Notes: generated by a model from the sequence alone, not told the origin. A stretch of DNA of 64,000 nt from Tetragonia tetragonoides (GCA_038025085.1 CM076141.1:20655001-20719000); one strand, 5' to 3'. Shown: positions 1 through 11,975, counted from the first letter of the stretch. Numbers and translations are program-made.

Positions 1-2230
1 TTCCGTCTTACCGGGAAAGGTCCCTCGTACTTCCGCACTAAGCCCCTGTGAATAGCCCGGAATGCTTTGAACTGTTGCGGCAACAGCTTCACCATCACCA
101 AGTCCCCGACTTGGAACTCCAGCTGTCTCCGATGGTTGTCCGCCCACTTCTTCATCCGCTTGGATGCCATGGCAAGGTATGCCCTGGCGAGGTCAAGTTG
201 ATCCTGCCACCCCTTGGCAAGTTGATACGCGAACGGACTTGTCCCCTTGTATCTCGAAGCTATCGTCTCAGGCGTCAAGGGTTGGTTACCCATGACGATC
301 TCGAACGGGCTATGCTGCGTTGCTTCGGTCTTCTGGAGATTGTAGGAAAATTGGGCCGCGTCCATAAGCTTGGCCCAGTCCCGCTGATTGCCACTCACAT
401 AGTGCCTCAAATAGAGCTCCAATAGAGCATTCACCTCTCAGTCTGTCCGTTGGTTTGAGGGTGAAAGCTCGTCGAGAAGTGCAAACTCGACCCCATGAGT
501 TTGAACAACTCTGTCCAGAACTTCGTGGTGAACCGTGGATCACGGTCGCTGACTATGCTACGTGGAAGTCCCCAGTACTTGACCACGTTTTTGAAGAACA
601 ACTATGCCGCTTCCGCCCCTGTACAGTCCCTTGTAGCCGGGATGAAGGTGCCGTACTTTGAGAACCGATCGACCACCACCATTATAGAACCATACCCGTC
701 TGACTTGGGCAAGACTGAGATGAAATCAAGAGTGACGCTATCCCAAGGTCGCTCTGCTATAGGCAATGGCTCCAGCAAGCCACCGGGTTGTTTTTGCTCA
801 ATCTTGTCTTGTTGACAAACAAGACACTTCCGAACATATCCTTCAATATCGTCCCACATCTGAGGCCAATAATAGGATTTTTCTATTAAAGCCAAAGTGC
901 GGTTCATCCCCGGATGACCTGCCCACAAAGTATCATGGCACTCCTTCATGAGGTCGCTCCTCAAGTAGTCCCATCGGGGGATGTATAGTCGCCGCTCCAC
1001 TGTATACAGCAGCTCGTTCTCAACCCAGAACCGCCTTGTCTTGCCCTCCTTTTCTAGTTCCATCAAACTCATAGCAAAGGCGTCCTGAGTAAGTCCCTCC
1101 TTGACCCGTCGAAGAAGGTTGCTGTCGACGCTGCTGATCGCAGCAAGCATGGCCTTCTGACTCAGAGCGTCGGCGACCACGTTTGCCTTTCCTGGCTTGT
1201 ACTCCATAACAAAATCGAACTCCGCCAAGAATTCCTGCCACCGAGCTTGCTTGGGACTCAGCTTCTTCTTGTTTTGGAAGTAGCTAGTCGCCACATTGTC
1301 GGTTTTGAGGACAAACCGATTCTCGAGCAAGTAGTGCCGCCATACTCGGAGGCAATGAATGATCGCCATTATCTCTTTTTCGTGGACAGGATAACGTCTT
1401 TTCGTCTCATTCAGCTTCTGGGACTCGTAGGCAACAGGACGCCCCTCCTGCATCAACACCCCTCCGATTGCAAAGTCGGAGGCGTCGGTGTGTATCTCAA
1501 ACGGCTTTGAATAGTCTGGAAGTGCAAGGACAGGTTCCTCCGTAATGGACCTCTTCACCTCTGCAAAGGCCTGTTGACAAGCTTCCTCCCAACACCAAGC
1601 TTTCTTTTTCTTCAAAAGATCGGTGAGGGGCATTGTCTTCACTAAGTACCCCTGAATGAACTGTTGATAGTAGTTGGCAAGTCCCAAGAAAGAGCGTAGC
1701 TCAGAGACGTTCTTGGGTGCCTCCCACTCATTGATGGCATGCACCTTGGCTTTATCCATCATGATCTGTCCTCCCGAGATCCTGTGCCCAAGGAAGTAGA
1801 CCTCCGGTTGAGCAAAAGAGCATTTCTCCCTTTTGACATAGAGCTCGTTCTCCCTGAGAACTTGGAACACTCGTCGCAAGTGCTGGATATGCTCGCCCAA
1901 CGAGTTGCTATACACCACAATGTCATCAAGATACACGACAACAAATTCATCTAAGAATGGTTGGAGTACCTTGTTCATTAGGGTGAAGAAGGTTTCCGGT
2001 GCGTTTGTGAGCCCGAAGGGCATCACCATGAACTCATATGACCCATACCTGGTGACACAGGTTGTCTTTGGTTCGTCCCCTTCAGCAATGCGGACTTGCC
2101 AGTACCCAGATTGTAGGTCGAGCTTCAAAAACACTCTCGTCTTACCCAGGCGATCGAACAAGTCAACCACCAGTGGCAGGGATACTTGTTCTTTACGGTG
2201 ATCTTGTTCAGGGCCCGATAGTCGATGCAC
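1..2230 (-). pseudogene. pol: pol (RT, RNase H, integrase) of the chromovirus-like element, incomplete
   Basis: The frame from 2230 to 602 contains the RT core ([35 protein letters not shown]), the RNase H start ([14 protein letters not shown]) and the integrase HHCC region ([16 protein letters not shown]). The integrase core follows with its first Asp in VTLDF. A TAG at 602-604 interrupts the frame. The same frame continues with the second catalytic Asp (VSDRDPRF) and the Glu (HPQTDGQTE). A one-base deletion near 435 shifts the frame, after which it is open to base 1 and encodes the integrase C-terminal domain (GDLVMVKL, RKYEGPFPV). The product would copy element RNA and integrate the cDNA, but this copy cannot make an intact protein. 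Confidence 0.88.
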
Positions 2231-4146
2231 ATTCTCAGCGAACCATCGTGCTTCTTCTGAAACAAGACCAGCGCCCCATATGGTGCTTTGGACGGTTTGA
2301 TGAATCCCTCATCCAAAAGCTTCGTAAGTTGCCTCCGTAACTCCTCCAACTCCGGTGGAGCCATTCTGTACGGACACATTGCTCGCGGCCTAGCCCCTGG
2401 CTCCAGCTCAATCTGATGGTCGACCTCCCGTCTCGGAGGGAGCTTCTTAGGCAGCTCAGGGGGCATAACATCCCCAAACTCCTTAAGAACTCCTCCGACT
2501 TCAGCTGGCACGTCAGGAGGTGAGACCTCACAATCATCTAGCTTAAGGGTGGCCAGGAACGTTGCCTCATTCCTCCGTACGCCACGCTTAAGATGTAGTG
2601 ATGAGAGCATCTTTGCTTCGACTTGCTCTTGGCTGACAGGAATAGAACATGTCCCGCCGCCCCTGTCAATCACCATAGTTCCGTCCTTGCCAAAACAGAA
2701 GGGCTTCACGGAATCCATGAAGTCCATGCCCAGAACGAGACTGTATTCGTCCATGTTCTCTACCGTCAGATTTATCTTCCCCTTCCACTCGCCCACTTGG
2801 AGAGGAACATCACGAATAGTACCATGAATAGGCAGGGATGAAGAGTTGACGGCCTTCATCCAGCCTGTCTCCTTGGTATATTTGAGCCCCAACATGTCGG
2901 CTTCTTCCTTGTAGACGAAGTTGTGGGTTGCACCGGTGTCGACCCGTGCTCTGGATGCCTTACCGTTCATCACGACTTCCACGAATATTAACCCCTTGGA
3001 TGGACGGGAACCATCTGACAACACCTTCACCTTGGCTACTTCGGCGACTTGTGATAAGTGCGCCTTAGTTGCCTTGATGCTGTTTAGGAGGCAAAGGGAT
3101 CCCATCTTCGCGTTCTCTCCCGTTGCTTGTGCCTCGGCCGCAAGAGCTGTAAGCTTTGCCCACTGAGGACACTCCCTGGCAAAGTGAGGACCACTACTTA
3201 AGAAACAATCACGGATTGGCTTCGACTGATTATTAGTCTTACCTTGTTCCTTGTTGTTGTTGTGGTTGCCTTTTTGCGACTTCTGGCCTCCTTGGCCACT
3301 GGTGCCGCCTTGATGGGTCTTGCGTCCCCCATCGTTCCCCTTGTTGCCGCCCTTGTTTCCTTTCTTGTTGTCCTCCTTCGAGTAACGTTTGAACTCGATG
3401 AGGGACTCAGCTACCGCGATGGCCGACTCCAGATCCTGGACGTTGCGCCTCTTAAGCTCTTTTTCGGGCCATGTCTGAAGACCGTCTTTGAAGTAGATAA
3501 GCCGCTGACTCTCGAACATGTTCGTGATCTCTAGCATAAGAGTGGAAAATTGCTTGATGTACTCTTTGATGGATCCCGTGTGCTCTAGGACCCGGAGCTT
3601 TGTCATAGCAATCTCTTGAGCATTCTCCTGATAGAATTGCTTCTTGAGTCTGGCTTTGAACTGCTCCCACGTCTTGATTCTGTTGGCTGTCGTCTCCTTC
3701 TCGGCATCTCCATGTCGCATCCTCCACCAAAGGATAGCATCGTCGGTGAGGTACATGGTTGTGGTAGAGATCTTGTTCGTCGTCCAAATGCAACGCTTCA
3801 AAGTACCTCTCGACACTCCACAGAAAAGTGTCGAGCTCCTTCGCGTTCCGTTTTCCAGCGAACTTGGGCGGCTCCGGTACTTTGATTTTCGGGCCCTCCC
3901 GAAACGTGGCCCTCCAGCCATTGTTGCCTTACAGAGCACCATGTCTGCCTGGATACCATCAAGGTTGGCCTTGACGGCTTGAATCTCGCCCAACAACTCC
4001 TCCTGGACTTTGGCCACCTCATCCCGGAGTGTTACTACGACAGTGTTTGCTGCCGCCAGGAGATCATTGCGGAGCCCCTCCTGGGCTGCGACGCTAGTCT
4101 CGACGGTCCCAAGCCTGGCGATGACGTCGTCCAGCTTGGGCTCCAT
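2125..4146 (-). pseudogene. gag: gag-protease (start of RT) of the chromovirus-like element
   Basis: The 673-codon frame encodes the capsid polyprotein and the aspartic protease. An N-terminal coiled-coil-like stretch is followed by the gag core ([11 protein letters not shown], then [13 protein letters not shown]). Next come a Lys/Gly/Asn-rich linker and a zinc-knuckle remnant, [14 protein letters not shown], in which the second Cys is Ser. The protease carries the catalytic motif DTGATHNF. The frame then enters the RT N-terminus ([12 protein letters not shown]). Residues between roughly 85 and 125 are off-frame: the expected gag sequence runs in a neighbouring frame ([10 protein letters not shown]), so two compensating frameshifts are likely. 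A one-base deletion near 2183 breaks the link to the rest of RT. The frame is open upstream of 4146, so the true start may be earlier. Confidence 0.85.
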
Positions 4147-4368
4147 CTTGGTTATATCGTCGCTTAGATCTCCGATGGCTGTGGGGACCCTGGCATACTC
4201 CGCCTCGGACGGTGAGTTTTTCTCACTGATGTGTCTCTGGTTCTCTTCTTCTTGCTTTTCTCCGACACCTCTGGTTGCTAAACACCCGCATCGTCATTTC
4301 TCCCCTTGGTGATACGATTTTTTCTCCGCGCCGCCTGACTCGAACAGAGTATTTCGAACCTGAAATAG

Positions 4369-4380
4369 GCTCTGATACCA
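4369..4380 (-). other. Primer binding site, initiator Met-tRNA type
   Basis: The minus strand reads TGGTATCAGAGC, complementary to the 3' end of plant initiator methionine tRNA. It lies directly inside the LTR end and fixes the element as minus-strand. Confidence 0.9.
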
Positions 4381-4382
4381 CT

Positions 4383-5080
4383 TGTCACGTGCTAACACTT
4401 AGGCACTGAACCGCCTATGTCAACCCTGTGTGCCGCTTCGTTCACGATCCATCGGAACAAAGCCCGGCTGCCCAGAAACTAAGGAAAAATGACTGATGTT
4501 GCGAAAGGTGAACACAAGACAAAGGGAACTAAGTATGCAATGCTTTAAAGGAGAGACGGAGTTTGAGACAATGATTTTCATTAATAGCTCAAGTGATTCT
4601 GTGATAAATGCTATACAGAAGTAATCCCTATTCATACACAAAGTAATGTACATAGCTATGCACAAGTGTCTCTCATGCACTATGCCAGCAGCAAAGGCAC
4701 CATGCAACTTGACAGGTGTCGTGCATGCTGAGTTCTCCCCCATGCACCACTTGCCCACTTGCAAAACTGATGAAGGAAGAAATTCTCAGAGGGTTGCCAC
4801 ACGTGCCCAGCTGATTATTGCAAGGGCCCAATCCCGTATTAGGAGCCTCCAAGGCCCAGAAGTCTACCCGAGTCCAGCTTGTAAACATGTCAAGTGGTCC
4901 AGGACCACGTAGGGACACCCCCTGAGCACCGCTTTGCGAAAAATCCACGCCTAGCCACCATGGTTCTCGGTGAGGAGGAGTGGGACGTTAAACTACGCTC
5001 TGGATACATTAGCATGGGATAACATCATAGGATTCCGGTCCTATTGTGTTGGCCTTCGGGATCGGAGCAATGATCCAACA
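4383..5080 (-). repeat. 5' LTR of the chromovirus-like element
   Basis: On the plus strand the segment starts TGTCACGTGC and ends GATCCAACA, so it has TG...CA ends. Its inner end lies two bases from the primer binding site. It is about 698 bp long. The partner LTR is outside the window, so the outer boundary rests on the terminal dinucleotides and the change of sequence character at 5081. Confidence 0.75.
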
Positions 5081-5578
5081 TTTGTACCCACATCGTAACC
5101 GTTTTCCATCGTCGACCTCGACAACGCCCTGAGTGGACGCGACATGACAGAACTCGCCGCCTAGTAGGCGCTTCATGTCGCGTCCGTCTTGGGCGCCGCC
5201 TCCGTCTCTGGCGTAGGGGGCCGGTGCTTGAGCCGAGGTGTCATGGGTGTCCAGCTATGATGGCGCACGACTCGAAACCACTCGACGCCTGGTAGGCACT
5301 TCATGTCGCGTCGCTTGCCTTCCTACGCCCACAAGCACTCTCTCAAGCAACTACCCCCTAAAGAGTGCATAACTTTCACACTCGGGTTTTTGAGAGTTTG
5401 GATAATTATTTTTCAAAAGTTCCACCTCAAACTTTTCAAGTATATTATTAATTTACAGAAAAATATATTTTTATTAATTTTTTCACACAAGGTAGCTATT
5501 TAATTTAATTTTTTCACTCCTCACTCTTGGGGGTAGGAAATTCCGGCCCTCACCCATGCTTTTGCTGTTCCGTCCCTT
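5081..5578. other. Non-coding spacer with a nested stem-loop
   Basis: No gene is visible. The GC-rich left half has a 13-bp perfect inverted repeat, GGACGCGACATGA at 5135-5147 and its complement at 5173-5185. The loop holds a smaller palindrome, CGCCT/AGGCG, at 5158-5170. A diverged copy of the right half (GGTAGGCACTTCATGTCGCG) recurs at about 5290-5310. The right half (5380-5510) is AT-rich. Confidence 0.6.
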
Positions 5579-6207
5579 ACATTGGCATCCCGTAAAAACG
5601 TAATTAAAAGCCTATCATGGACCAGATAATCGACCCCGGGGGCCTCCCATGTCCCTTAGGGATGTCCCGTGCGATATGGTGCGAAAATATACACCTATGG
5701 TCTGGAGCCTCTTGAAAGGCAAAAAAACGTGGATTGTACCCTTTGATTTTCGGCTTCCAGGGGCCCGGGTGTCATTTTTTCCCAAACATCTCCTAGGGGT
5801 CTATCATGAACCTAGAGGACCCTAGGCGCTCCGAGAGGGTCATCCTTATCCCCGAACTCCGATATCACCCATGACGCCGGTATTCCGACCCTTACATTGG
5901 CATCGCGTAAAACCGCCCTTACAAGCCTATCAGGTACCCAGTAATCGACCCTGTGGGCCTCCCATGTCCCCAATGGGTCTCCCGTGCGATATGGGGCAAA
6001 AATATTAACGTCGGAAAGTTTGTGTCCGGAGGCCCAAAACACGTCCCGAACAGCATTCCGGGGGCCCGGTTGCCGTTTTCGCACGAAATTTTTTTGGAGG
6101 CTCTATCATGTACCTAGGGGACCCCCGGTGCCCCGGGAGGATCACCTTCATCCCCGAACTCCAATATCACACATGTCGCCCGTATTCGGGACCTAACCTT
6201 GGCATCG
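5579..6207. repeat. Satellite/IGS-like tandem repeat, two units
   Basis: Two head-to-tail units start at 5579 and 5894 (315 and about 302 bp). Each opens with ACATTGGCATC and continues with CGTAAAA, CCTATCA, CCTCCCATGTCCC, GTGCGATATGG, CCCGAACTCCGATATCAC and a CCCGTATTC-like end. The first unit is diverged in its middle. LINE A begins at the start motif of the next unit. Confidence 0.9.
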
Positions 6208-6290
6208 TACATCGCGTTTTCTCTCTCTAAAATGCTCTCTCCTCTCTCCTCGACAGCGCTTGTTAGCCATTAACAAAGCCCTGAGTTCAA

Positions 6291-7692
6291 ATGGGGAAGA
6301 ACGGGAAAGCAGAAAAGGGAAAGGGGAATCAAGATGTAGATGCGGGAAATTCAGAAGCTCCAATATCTTCCACAAAAAATCGAACCAAAACACAACGAAC
6401 TAGCGAAAGCCATGAAAACCTAGATCGGGTTATGCGTAATTTAGCTGATGAACTGGAGGATCCAGAAGTGATGACACCTGCTGCGCAAACAAAAACAGTG
6501 CAGCAAATGGAACTTGCGAAGGAAAAAATCAACTCCTGGCTTACGAAGATGAAGGAAAGGGCAAACATTCAGAGCTCAGACGAGGAAGAGGAGCCAGTTC
6601 CAGTGCAAGGCAAACAGCATGCATTTGCTGATGCTGGTAAAACCTCGGCTTGGAAGAAATTTGACATAACTAAATTGAAAAATGCTGGGTTTAAATTGGA
6701 CTATATAGCACCTGCCTTGATTGATGGGAAACAAGTAGGAGAAATTGATTTCCAGGATATTGCATCTGAAATTATTTATTGGAATCAAGGAATTGTGTGC
6801 TATGTTATGGGCTCGAAGCCACCGATTAATGTGATTAGTGGATTCCTAAGGAGAATTTGGGCAAATAGGGGAATGAATAAAATTGCAATGATGAAAAATG
6901 GCCTAGTGATTATTAGATTTGATTCAATTGAGCAAAGGGATGCTATTCTAGAGGAAGGGGTTTATCATTTTGACAACAAACCTATGATTGTTAGACCATG
7001 GTCTGAGAATATAGACTATGCTCATGAGGAGCTCATGTCTGTACCTATCTGGGTTAAATTCCCAGGTCTGAATGTCAAGTATTGGAATGCTTTGGGTTTA
7101 AGCAAAGTTGCGAGTTTAGTCGGCAGGCCAATGATGGCTGATAAGAACACAGAACTCAAAGTAGGGATCCACTATGCTAGAGTGTTGGTGGAAGTAGAAA
7201 TAGGAGGGATATATCCAGACAAAGTGCACTTCAAGAATGAGAAAGGAAACTTATCAGAACAAGAAGTGGAGTATGACTGGAAACCTATATTATGTGGCCA
7301 CTGTAAAGCAACATGGGCACAGTCAATCAGAATGCAGAAAGAAGAAGGCCTTAACTAAGCCTGAGACCCTAGCAGTTCCAATTCAGCAACCAGCACAACC
7401 AGCAAATCCTAGGAACAATCAATGGCAAAATGTTGGGAGAGGTAGAGGAAGAATGGGAAATGCAGGGAGAGGGGTGAGAGCTGGAAGAGGAGTTTACAGA
7501 CAGGTGCAGCAGCCTGCCACAGAGAGACCACAAACACTGATACAGAACCCATTTCAGTTACTGCAAAATGAAGAGGGGGAGCAGGAGGGAACACAGGCAC
7601 AGCCAGCAGTGCAAGGTACACAGGAGGCTCAGAGCAAAGCATCAGTGCCACCACATGGTAAGTCACCTATCTTGACTGATAGTCATGGATAG
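6291..7692 (+). pseudogene. LINE A ORF1 (DUF4283 / zinc-knuckle RNA-binding protein), frameshifted
   Basis: It starts MGKNGKAEKG at 6291. ORF1 proteins of plant L1 elements bind the element RNA. A charged N-terminus is followed by a DUF4283 domain (NQGIVCYVMG, GFLRRIWANRGMNKIA, RFDSIEQRDAILEEGVYHF, KPMIVRPW) and the region around VPIWVKFPGLNVKYWN. A CCHC zinc knuckle comes next. One extra base in the knuckle (TGT AAAG CAA near 7306-7312) ends the first frame at 7358. The +1 frame then supplies HGHSQSEC and a Gly/Arg/Gln-rich tail, ending at 7692 in SPILTDSHG. ORF1 overlaps the ORF2 start by 8 bases (ATGGATAG). Copy B carries an extra base at the same codon. Confidence 0.85.
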
Positions 7693-10600
7693 GATTATGA
7701 TATTGAATGTTAGAGGCCTAAATGGCCCAAATAAACAGAGGGATGTTGCCCTCTATTGTAAAAAAAATAAATGTGGTTTGGTGGCTTTTCTCGAAACAAA
7801 AATTAGATTAGCCAACTATGAAAAATGCAAAAATAAATTTATGCAAGGGTGGGAATCTTTTAGTAACCATAGTGACCACAGGTTGGGAAGAATTTGGGTA
7901 AGATGGTTACCTGATGTATTTCATGTAGAATTAATTTTCTCCTCTGTGCAAATGGTCACTTGCAAAGTAAGGCATTTGGAGAGGAAAAAAGATTTTATGG
8001 TCAGTTTTGTATATGGATTAAATGAGAAAGAAGAAAGAAAACAACTGTGGAAGGATATAAATGACTTTGCTCTTATATGCAACAAACCATGGTTGATTGG
8101 TGGGGATTTCAACAATGTCTTGCTCCCTGGTAACAGACAAGGAGGTACACCAGTCACTCTTGCTGAAACTCAGGATTTTAAATCCTGTATTGAAGACTGC
8201 TACCTTACTGAACTAAACTGGTGTGGGTGTCAATACACCTGGAATAACAGACATGAGGAGGGGGGAAGAGTCTACTCAAAAATAGATTTGGCTTTTGCAA
8301 ATAGTCTCTGGCTGCTGGAGTATGATCAAAGCACCCTACAGTTCCTACCTGAGGATGTATCTGACCACTCTCCTATCTGCTTAACCCTCCACAAAACTTT
8401 CACCAAAAAAAAAACCCCCCTTTAAATTCTTTAAATTCTTTAACATGTGGAGCCTCCACTCTAATTTCCAAGACTTGGTGCAGCAAGCTTGGAATTGTAG
8501 AACACAAGGCACAAAAATGTTCAGAGTTTACCAAAAACTGAAAAAAGTGAAACATGTCCTGAGAAAATTAAACAGGGAGGAATTTAATGATATTCTAGCC
8601 CAGGCTGAAATTGCTAGAAAGGAAATGGCCCAAGCACAAACTGAAGCAAACAAGGAGCCCCTAAATGAGACATTGCAGAGAGCAGAAGCACAGGTTAGAA
8701 GGAGGTTTAATGAGCTAAATGCTGCTGCAGAGAACTTCTTACAACAAAAGAGCAAGGTCAAATGGGTACAATTGGGAGATGGCAATAACCCGTTCTTCCA
8801 TGCAATCATGAAACAGAGGAGACAGCAAAATAGGCTGCATTCCATCAAGACACAGGAGGGTACTTTGTTGGAAGACCAGGAGTCGATCATTGAGGAATTA
8901 GTGGGATTTTACAGGAACATGCTGGGGATATCTGGTACTAGAGACAACACTGCAGAAGGAAGCTTCTTCTCAGCACGACACAAATTAGACTTACAGGAGC
9001 AGTTGACCTTAAATGCACCAGTGACTGCTGATGAAGTGAGGGAAGCTATGTTTGCAATTGACTGCAACAAGAGTTCAGGGCCTGATGGTTTTGGCTCAGG
9101 ATTTTTCAAAGCATCGTGGCATATTGTGGGGGAAGAAGTGTCTAGTGCAGTAATCGATTTTTTTGATTCCTCTTAAATGCTTAAAGAGGTGAATGCAACT
9201 AACCTAAGTCTTGTGCAGAAAGTAACAAACCCTGAGAAGGCTTCTGATTTCAGGCCTATTGCGTGCTGCAACACCATCTACAAGTGCATATCCAAGATCC
9301 TCTGTGGGAGATTGGCTAGGGTACTTCCTCACCTCATCTCAGTGAACCAGGGTGCTTTTGTGGTGCAGAGATCAATAGTACACAACATCATGATTTGTCA
9401 AGACCTCATTAAGCACTACAGCAGAAAACAGTCTTCACCAAGATGCTTGATGAAGATAGACTTAAGGAAGGCCTATGACACAATCCACTGGAGTTTTATC
9501 AAGGAGATGCTGCAAGGATATGGATTTCCACTGAAATTCAGTGGATGCTTACTTGAGTGCATACAGACAGCCAGCTTCAGCATAAGTATGAATGGGGAGG
9601 TGCATGGATTCTTCCCTGCAAAACGTGGCATTAGACAGGGTGACCCCATGTCCCCACTCATTTTTGTGCTGGTAATGGAATACTTATCAAGAATCCTGAA
9701 ACTTGCTTGCATGGAAAATAGCTTCAGCTGGCACCCTATGTGCAAAGATCTTACATTGAACCACCTGTGCTTCGCTGATGATCTGATGTGTTTCTGCAAA
9801 GCAAACCCTGAATCTGTAAGTATTATGATGAATTGCATTAACTACTTTGCACATGCTACTGGATTATATGCAAATAAGGAGAAATCCAACATGTACATAG
9901 CTGGTGTAAATGAGGAGGTTAAGAGAGCATTGTTACACTTGTCTGGCTTCAAGGAGGATACACTTCCCATGAAATACCTAGGGGTGCCACTCTCCCCATC
10001 AAAGTGGAACAAAATGGATTGTGAGTGCCTGGTGGAAAAAATTACCAAAAAGCTACAAATATGGGCTTCTAGGAACCTCTCATATGCAGGAAGGGTCCAA
10101 CTTATTAACTCTGTTCTGATCTCTATACATGTGTACTGGTCTAGCATTTTCATAATGCCAGCTGGGGTACTCAAGAGTGTAGAGCAAAAGTGTAGGTTTT
10201 TCCTGTGGGGGTCCTCTGATGAAAAACATAAGGCCAACCTGGTGGCATGGGACTTGGTGTGTAGACCGAGGAAAAATGGGGGCTTGAACATCAAGAGCTG
10301 CAAATGGTTCAATATAGCTTTAAATGGAAAGCATATATGGGATCTGGCCACAAAAAAGGATACATTGTGGGTGAAATGGGTAAATGGAGTTTACTTGAAG
10401 GGGATTAACTTCTGGAATTATGCACCTGTATGGGGATCCAGTTGGTACTGGAAAAAACTCAACAAAATCAAGAATTTATTCCAGGAACAGTACACAGTGA
10501 GAGGGATTTGGAAGAGGGCACCTGATGGTTGTTATTCTGCTGCAAGTGGATACAGTGTACTCACAGGGGATTTACCCAAATCCAGACATGCCAATCTGAT

Positions 10601-11087
10601 TTGGGGAAAGTTAACAATGCCAAGGCATAGCTTCTGCCTCTGGCTTGCACAACAGGGGAGATTACTAACCAAGGACAGGGTACAGAAAATGGGATTCCTT
10701 CAAGGAGGGGCTGTATGCAATATGTGCAAAGCGGAGTTAGAAGACCATGGCCACTTATTCTTCAGCTGTAATGTGTCAACAGAGGTTATAATGCAAGTAA
10801 AAGCCTGGTTACAGATGCCTTCTTGAGCAAACTCAATACAGGGCCTGCTTAACTGGATAAGTAGGCAGAAATGTTCAATGTTCAGAAAGGAGGTCTATGC
10901 TGTAGGGATCGCAGGAGCTGTGTACTGGTTATGGAGGAGCAGGAACCTCCAGCACTTTGAGGGGAGCAGACCAACAGTCACGCAGATCTTGCAACAGATC
11001 CAACAGCAAGTCAGAATCAGAACACACGAACCCAGCAGGAAGAGGAAGATCAAGAGCAAAGATAAAAGATGGCTGGAAAATGTTTAA
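7685..11087 (+). pseudogene. LINE A ORF2 (endonuclease-reverse transcriptase), broken
   Basis: It starts MDRIMILNVRGLNGPN at 7685. An APE-type endonuclease (catalytic Glu in AFLETKI, GGDFNNVL, VSDHSP) is followed by reverse transcriptase (SSGPDGFGSGFFK, MKIDLRKAYDTIHW, KRGIRQGDPMSP, CFADDLMCF) and a C-terminal zinc-binding RT-associated domain (CNMCKAELEDHGHLFFSC). No RNase H domain follows. Lesions are a one-base insertion and a 9-base duplication in the A/C run near 8405-8440, a TAA at 9174 and a TGA at 10824. The frame then stays open to 11087. The residue before AFAN in the SKID motif is Leu rather than the Trp seen in copies B, C and D. Confidence 0.88.
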
Positions 11088-11908
11088 TGCTCTCTACAGA
11101 AAAATGAGAGTATCAAGGCAGAATGCAGCAGATCAGCAATGAAGCAGTACAGCAGCTCCAAAAGCAAATCAGAGCCAGTACATCAGGTTATAAGCAGACA
11201 ACCCTGCAGCCAGCAAGGCATGAGTACCTGTGCAGGGATTCAGAGAGCAGGGGTAGTAGTAGGTCAGAAGCATCCAGCAGACATGCAAGACTTAAGGCCT
11301 GTGCAGGAATATAGACAGCAGAGGTTCAGCAGGGGGGCAGCAGGAATGCATCAAGCAATTAGCAAAAGGCATCAGGACATGAGCAGGAAAAAGATAGCAG
11401 GTTTCAGAAGGGGAGCTGATCAGTGTGCTGAAAATTGGTAGAAAGGCTCAGAAAAATCAGAAGCAGTTTGTTCTGTAAGGCAGAACCCAGCAGGAAGGCA
11501 GGACCAGACTCCAGGAGAGGTTTTAGCAGGAAAAACAGAGGACATGCAGGGCTCCAGCACCTGTACAGGGATCTAGACAGTAGATTGATGTAGATCAGCT
11601 TGATGGGCACAGCAGGTAGATGAAGCAAGAAAGAAGGAGGAATGAATCAGCTTCTGGAAGTTTTTGTTGTAATATTTTTAGATATCTATATTTTTGTATT
11701 TTGCTGTAAGTCAGAAATAATTTTTGCAAATTGTAATGTTTACAGAGATGGTGAGAAACAATTTTTGCAATTTGTAATGTTTACAGAGAGGGTGAACCAC
11801 TGCCTGTAGTGAGTTGCACCAGATTGAAGGGTTGTAAGGTAGTAGAGGGATGTAGAAAAAAGGAACCCTACCTAGTAGGTGGCCTTGGATCTGCATTGCC
11901 TAAGGACT

Positions 11909-11928
11909 GTAATCTTGTTACATTACAG
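11909..11928 (+). promoter_or_regulatory. Conserved 3'-terminal stem-loop of the LINE family
   Basis: TGTAAT and ATTACA form a 6-bp stem around an 8-base loop, about 30-50 bases before the A tail. The same block occurs in every copy: E 12385-12404, B 18135-18154, C 23844-23863, D 28977-28996. Only the loop of E differs, by one base. In stringent-type LINEs a 3' stem-loop is what the reverse transcriptase recognises, and that role is inferred here. Confidence 0.6.
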
Positions 11929-11975
11929 AGAGCAATAATACAATTTCTGACTTGCACCAAAAAAAAAAAAAAAAA

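Larger units (their letters stand above)
1..5080 (-). mobile_element. Ty3/gypsy chromovirus-like LTR retrotransposon, 5' part, leaves the window
   Basis: Read on the minus strand, the order is LTR (4383-5080), primer binding site (4369-4380), gag, protease, reverse transcriptase, RNase H and integrase, which is the Ty3/gypsy order. The integrase C-terminal region is still being read at base 1, so the element end and its 3' LTR lie outside the window. Several frameshifts and one in-frame stop show it is inactive. The integrase sequence resembles plant chromoviruses, but any chromodomain would be off the edge, so the clade is an inference. Confidence 0.93.
6208..11975 (+). mobile_element. LINE copy A (L1 clade), full length but decayed
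   Basis: The copy has a short CT-rich 5' UTR (TTTTCTCTCTCT at 6217), ORF1, ORF2, a CAG-rich 3' region and an 18-base A tail ending at 11975. The 5' flank TTGGCATCGT (6199-6208) recurs after the tail as TAGGCATCGT, a slightly mutated target-site duplication. The 3' UTR (11088-11957) has no gene. It contains a 41-bp direct duplication around AATTTTTGCAA...GTAATGTTTACAGAG (11715-11795) and a conserved terminal block, CCTACCTAGTAGGTGGCC. Copy C shares a near-identical 3' UTR over about 500 bp. Confidence 0.93.

Noticed and set aside
48..2340. Several plus-strand ORFs of 60-125 codons over the chromovirus pol
   Set aside because: They are shadows of the minus-strand RT, RNase H and integrase frames, which show clear catalytic motifs.
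7655..7692. GGTAAGTC before the ORF1/ORF2 junction as a splice donor, giving an ORF1-ORF2 intron
   Set aside because: The bases encode the conserved HGKSPIL peptide in frame in all copies, and no matching acceptor is placed to give a sensible product.
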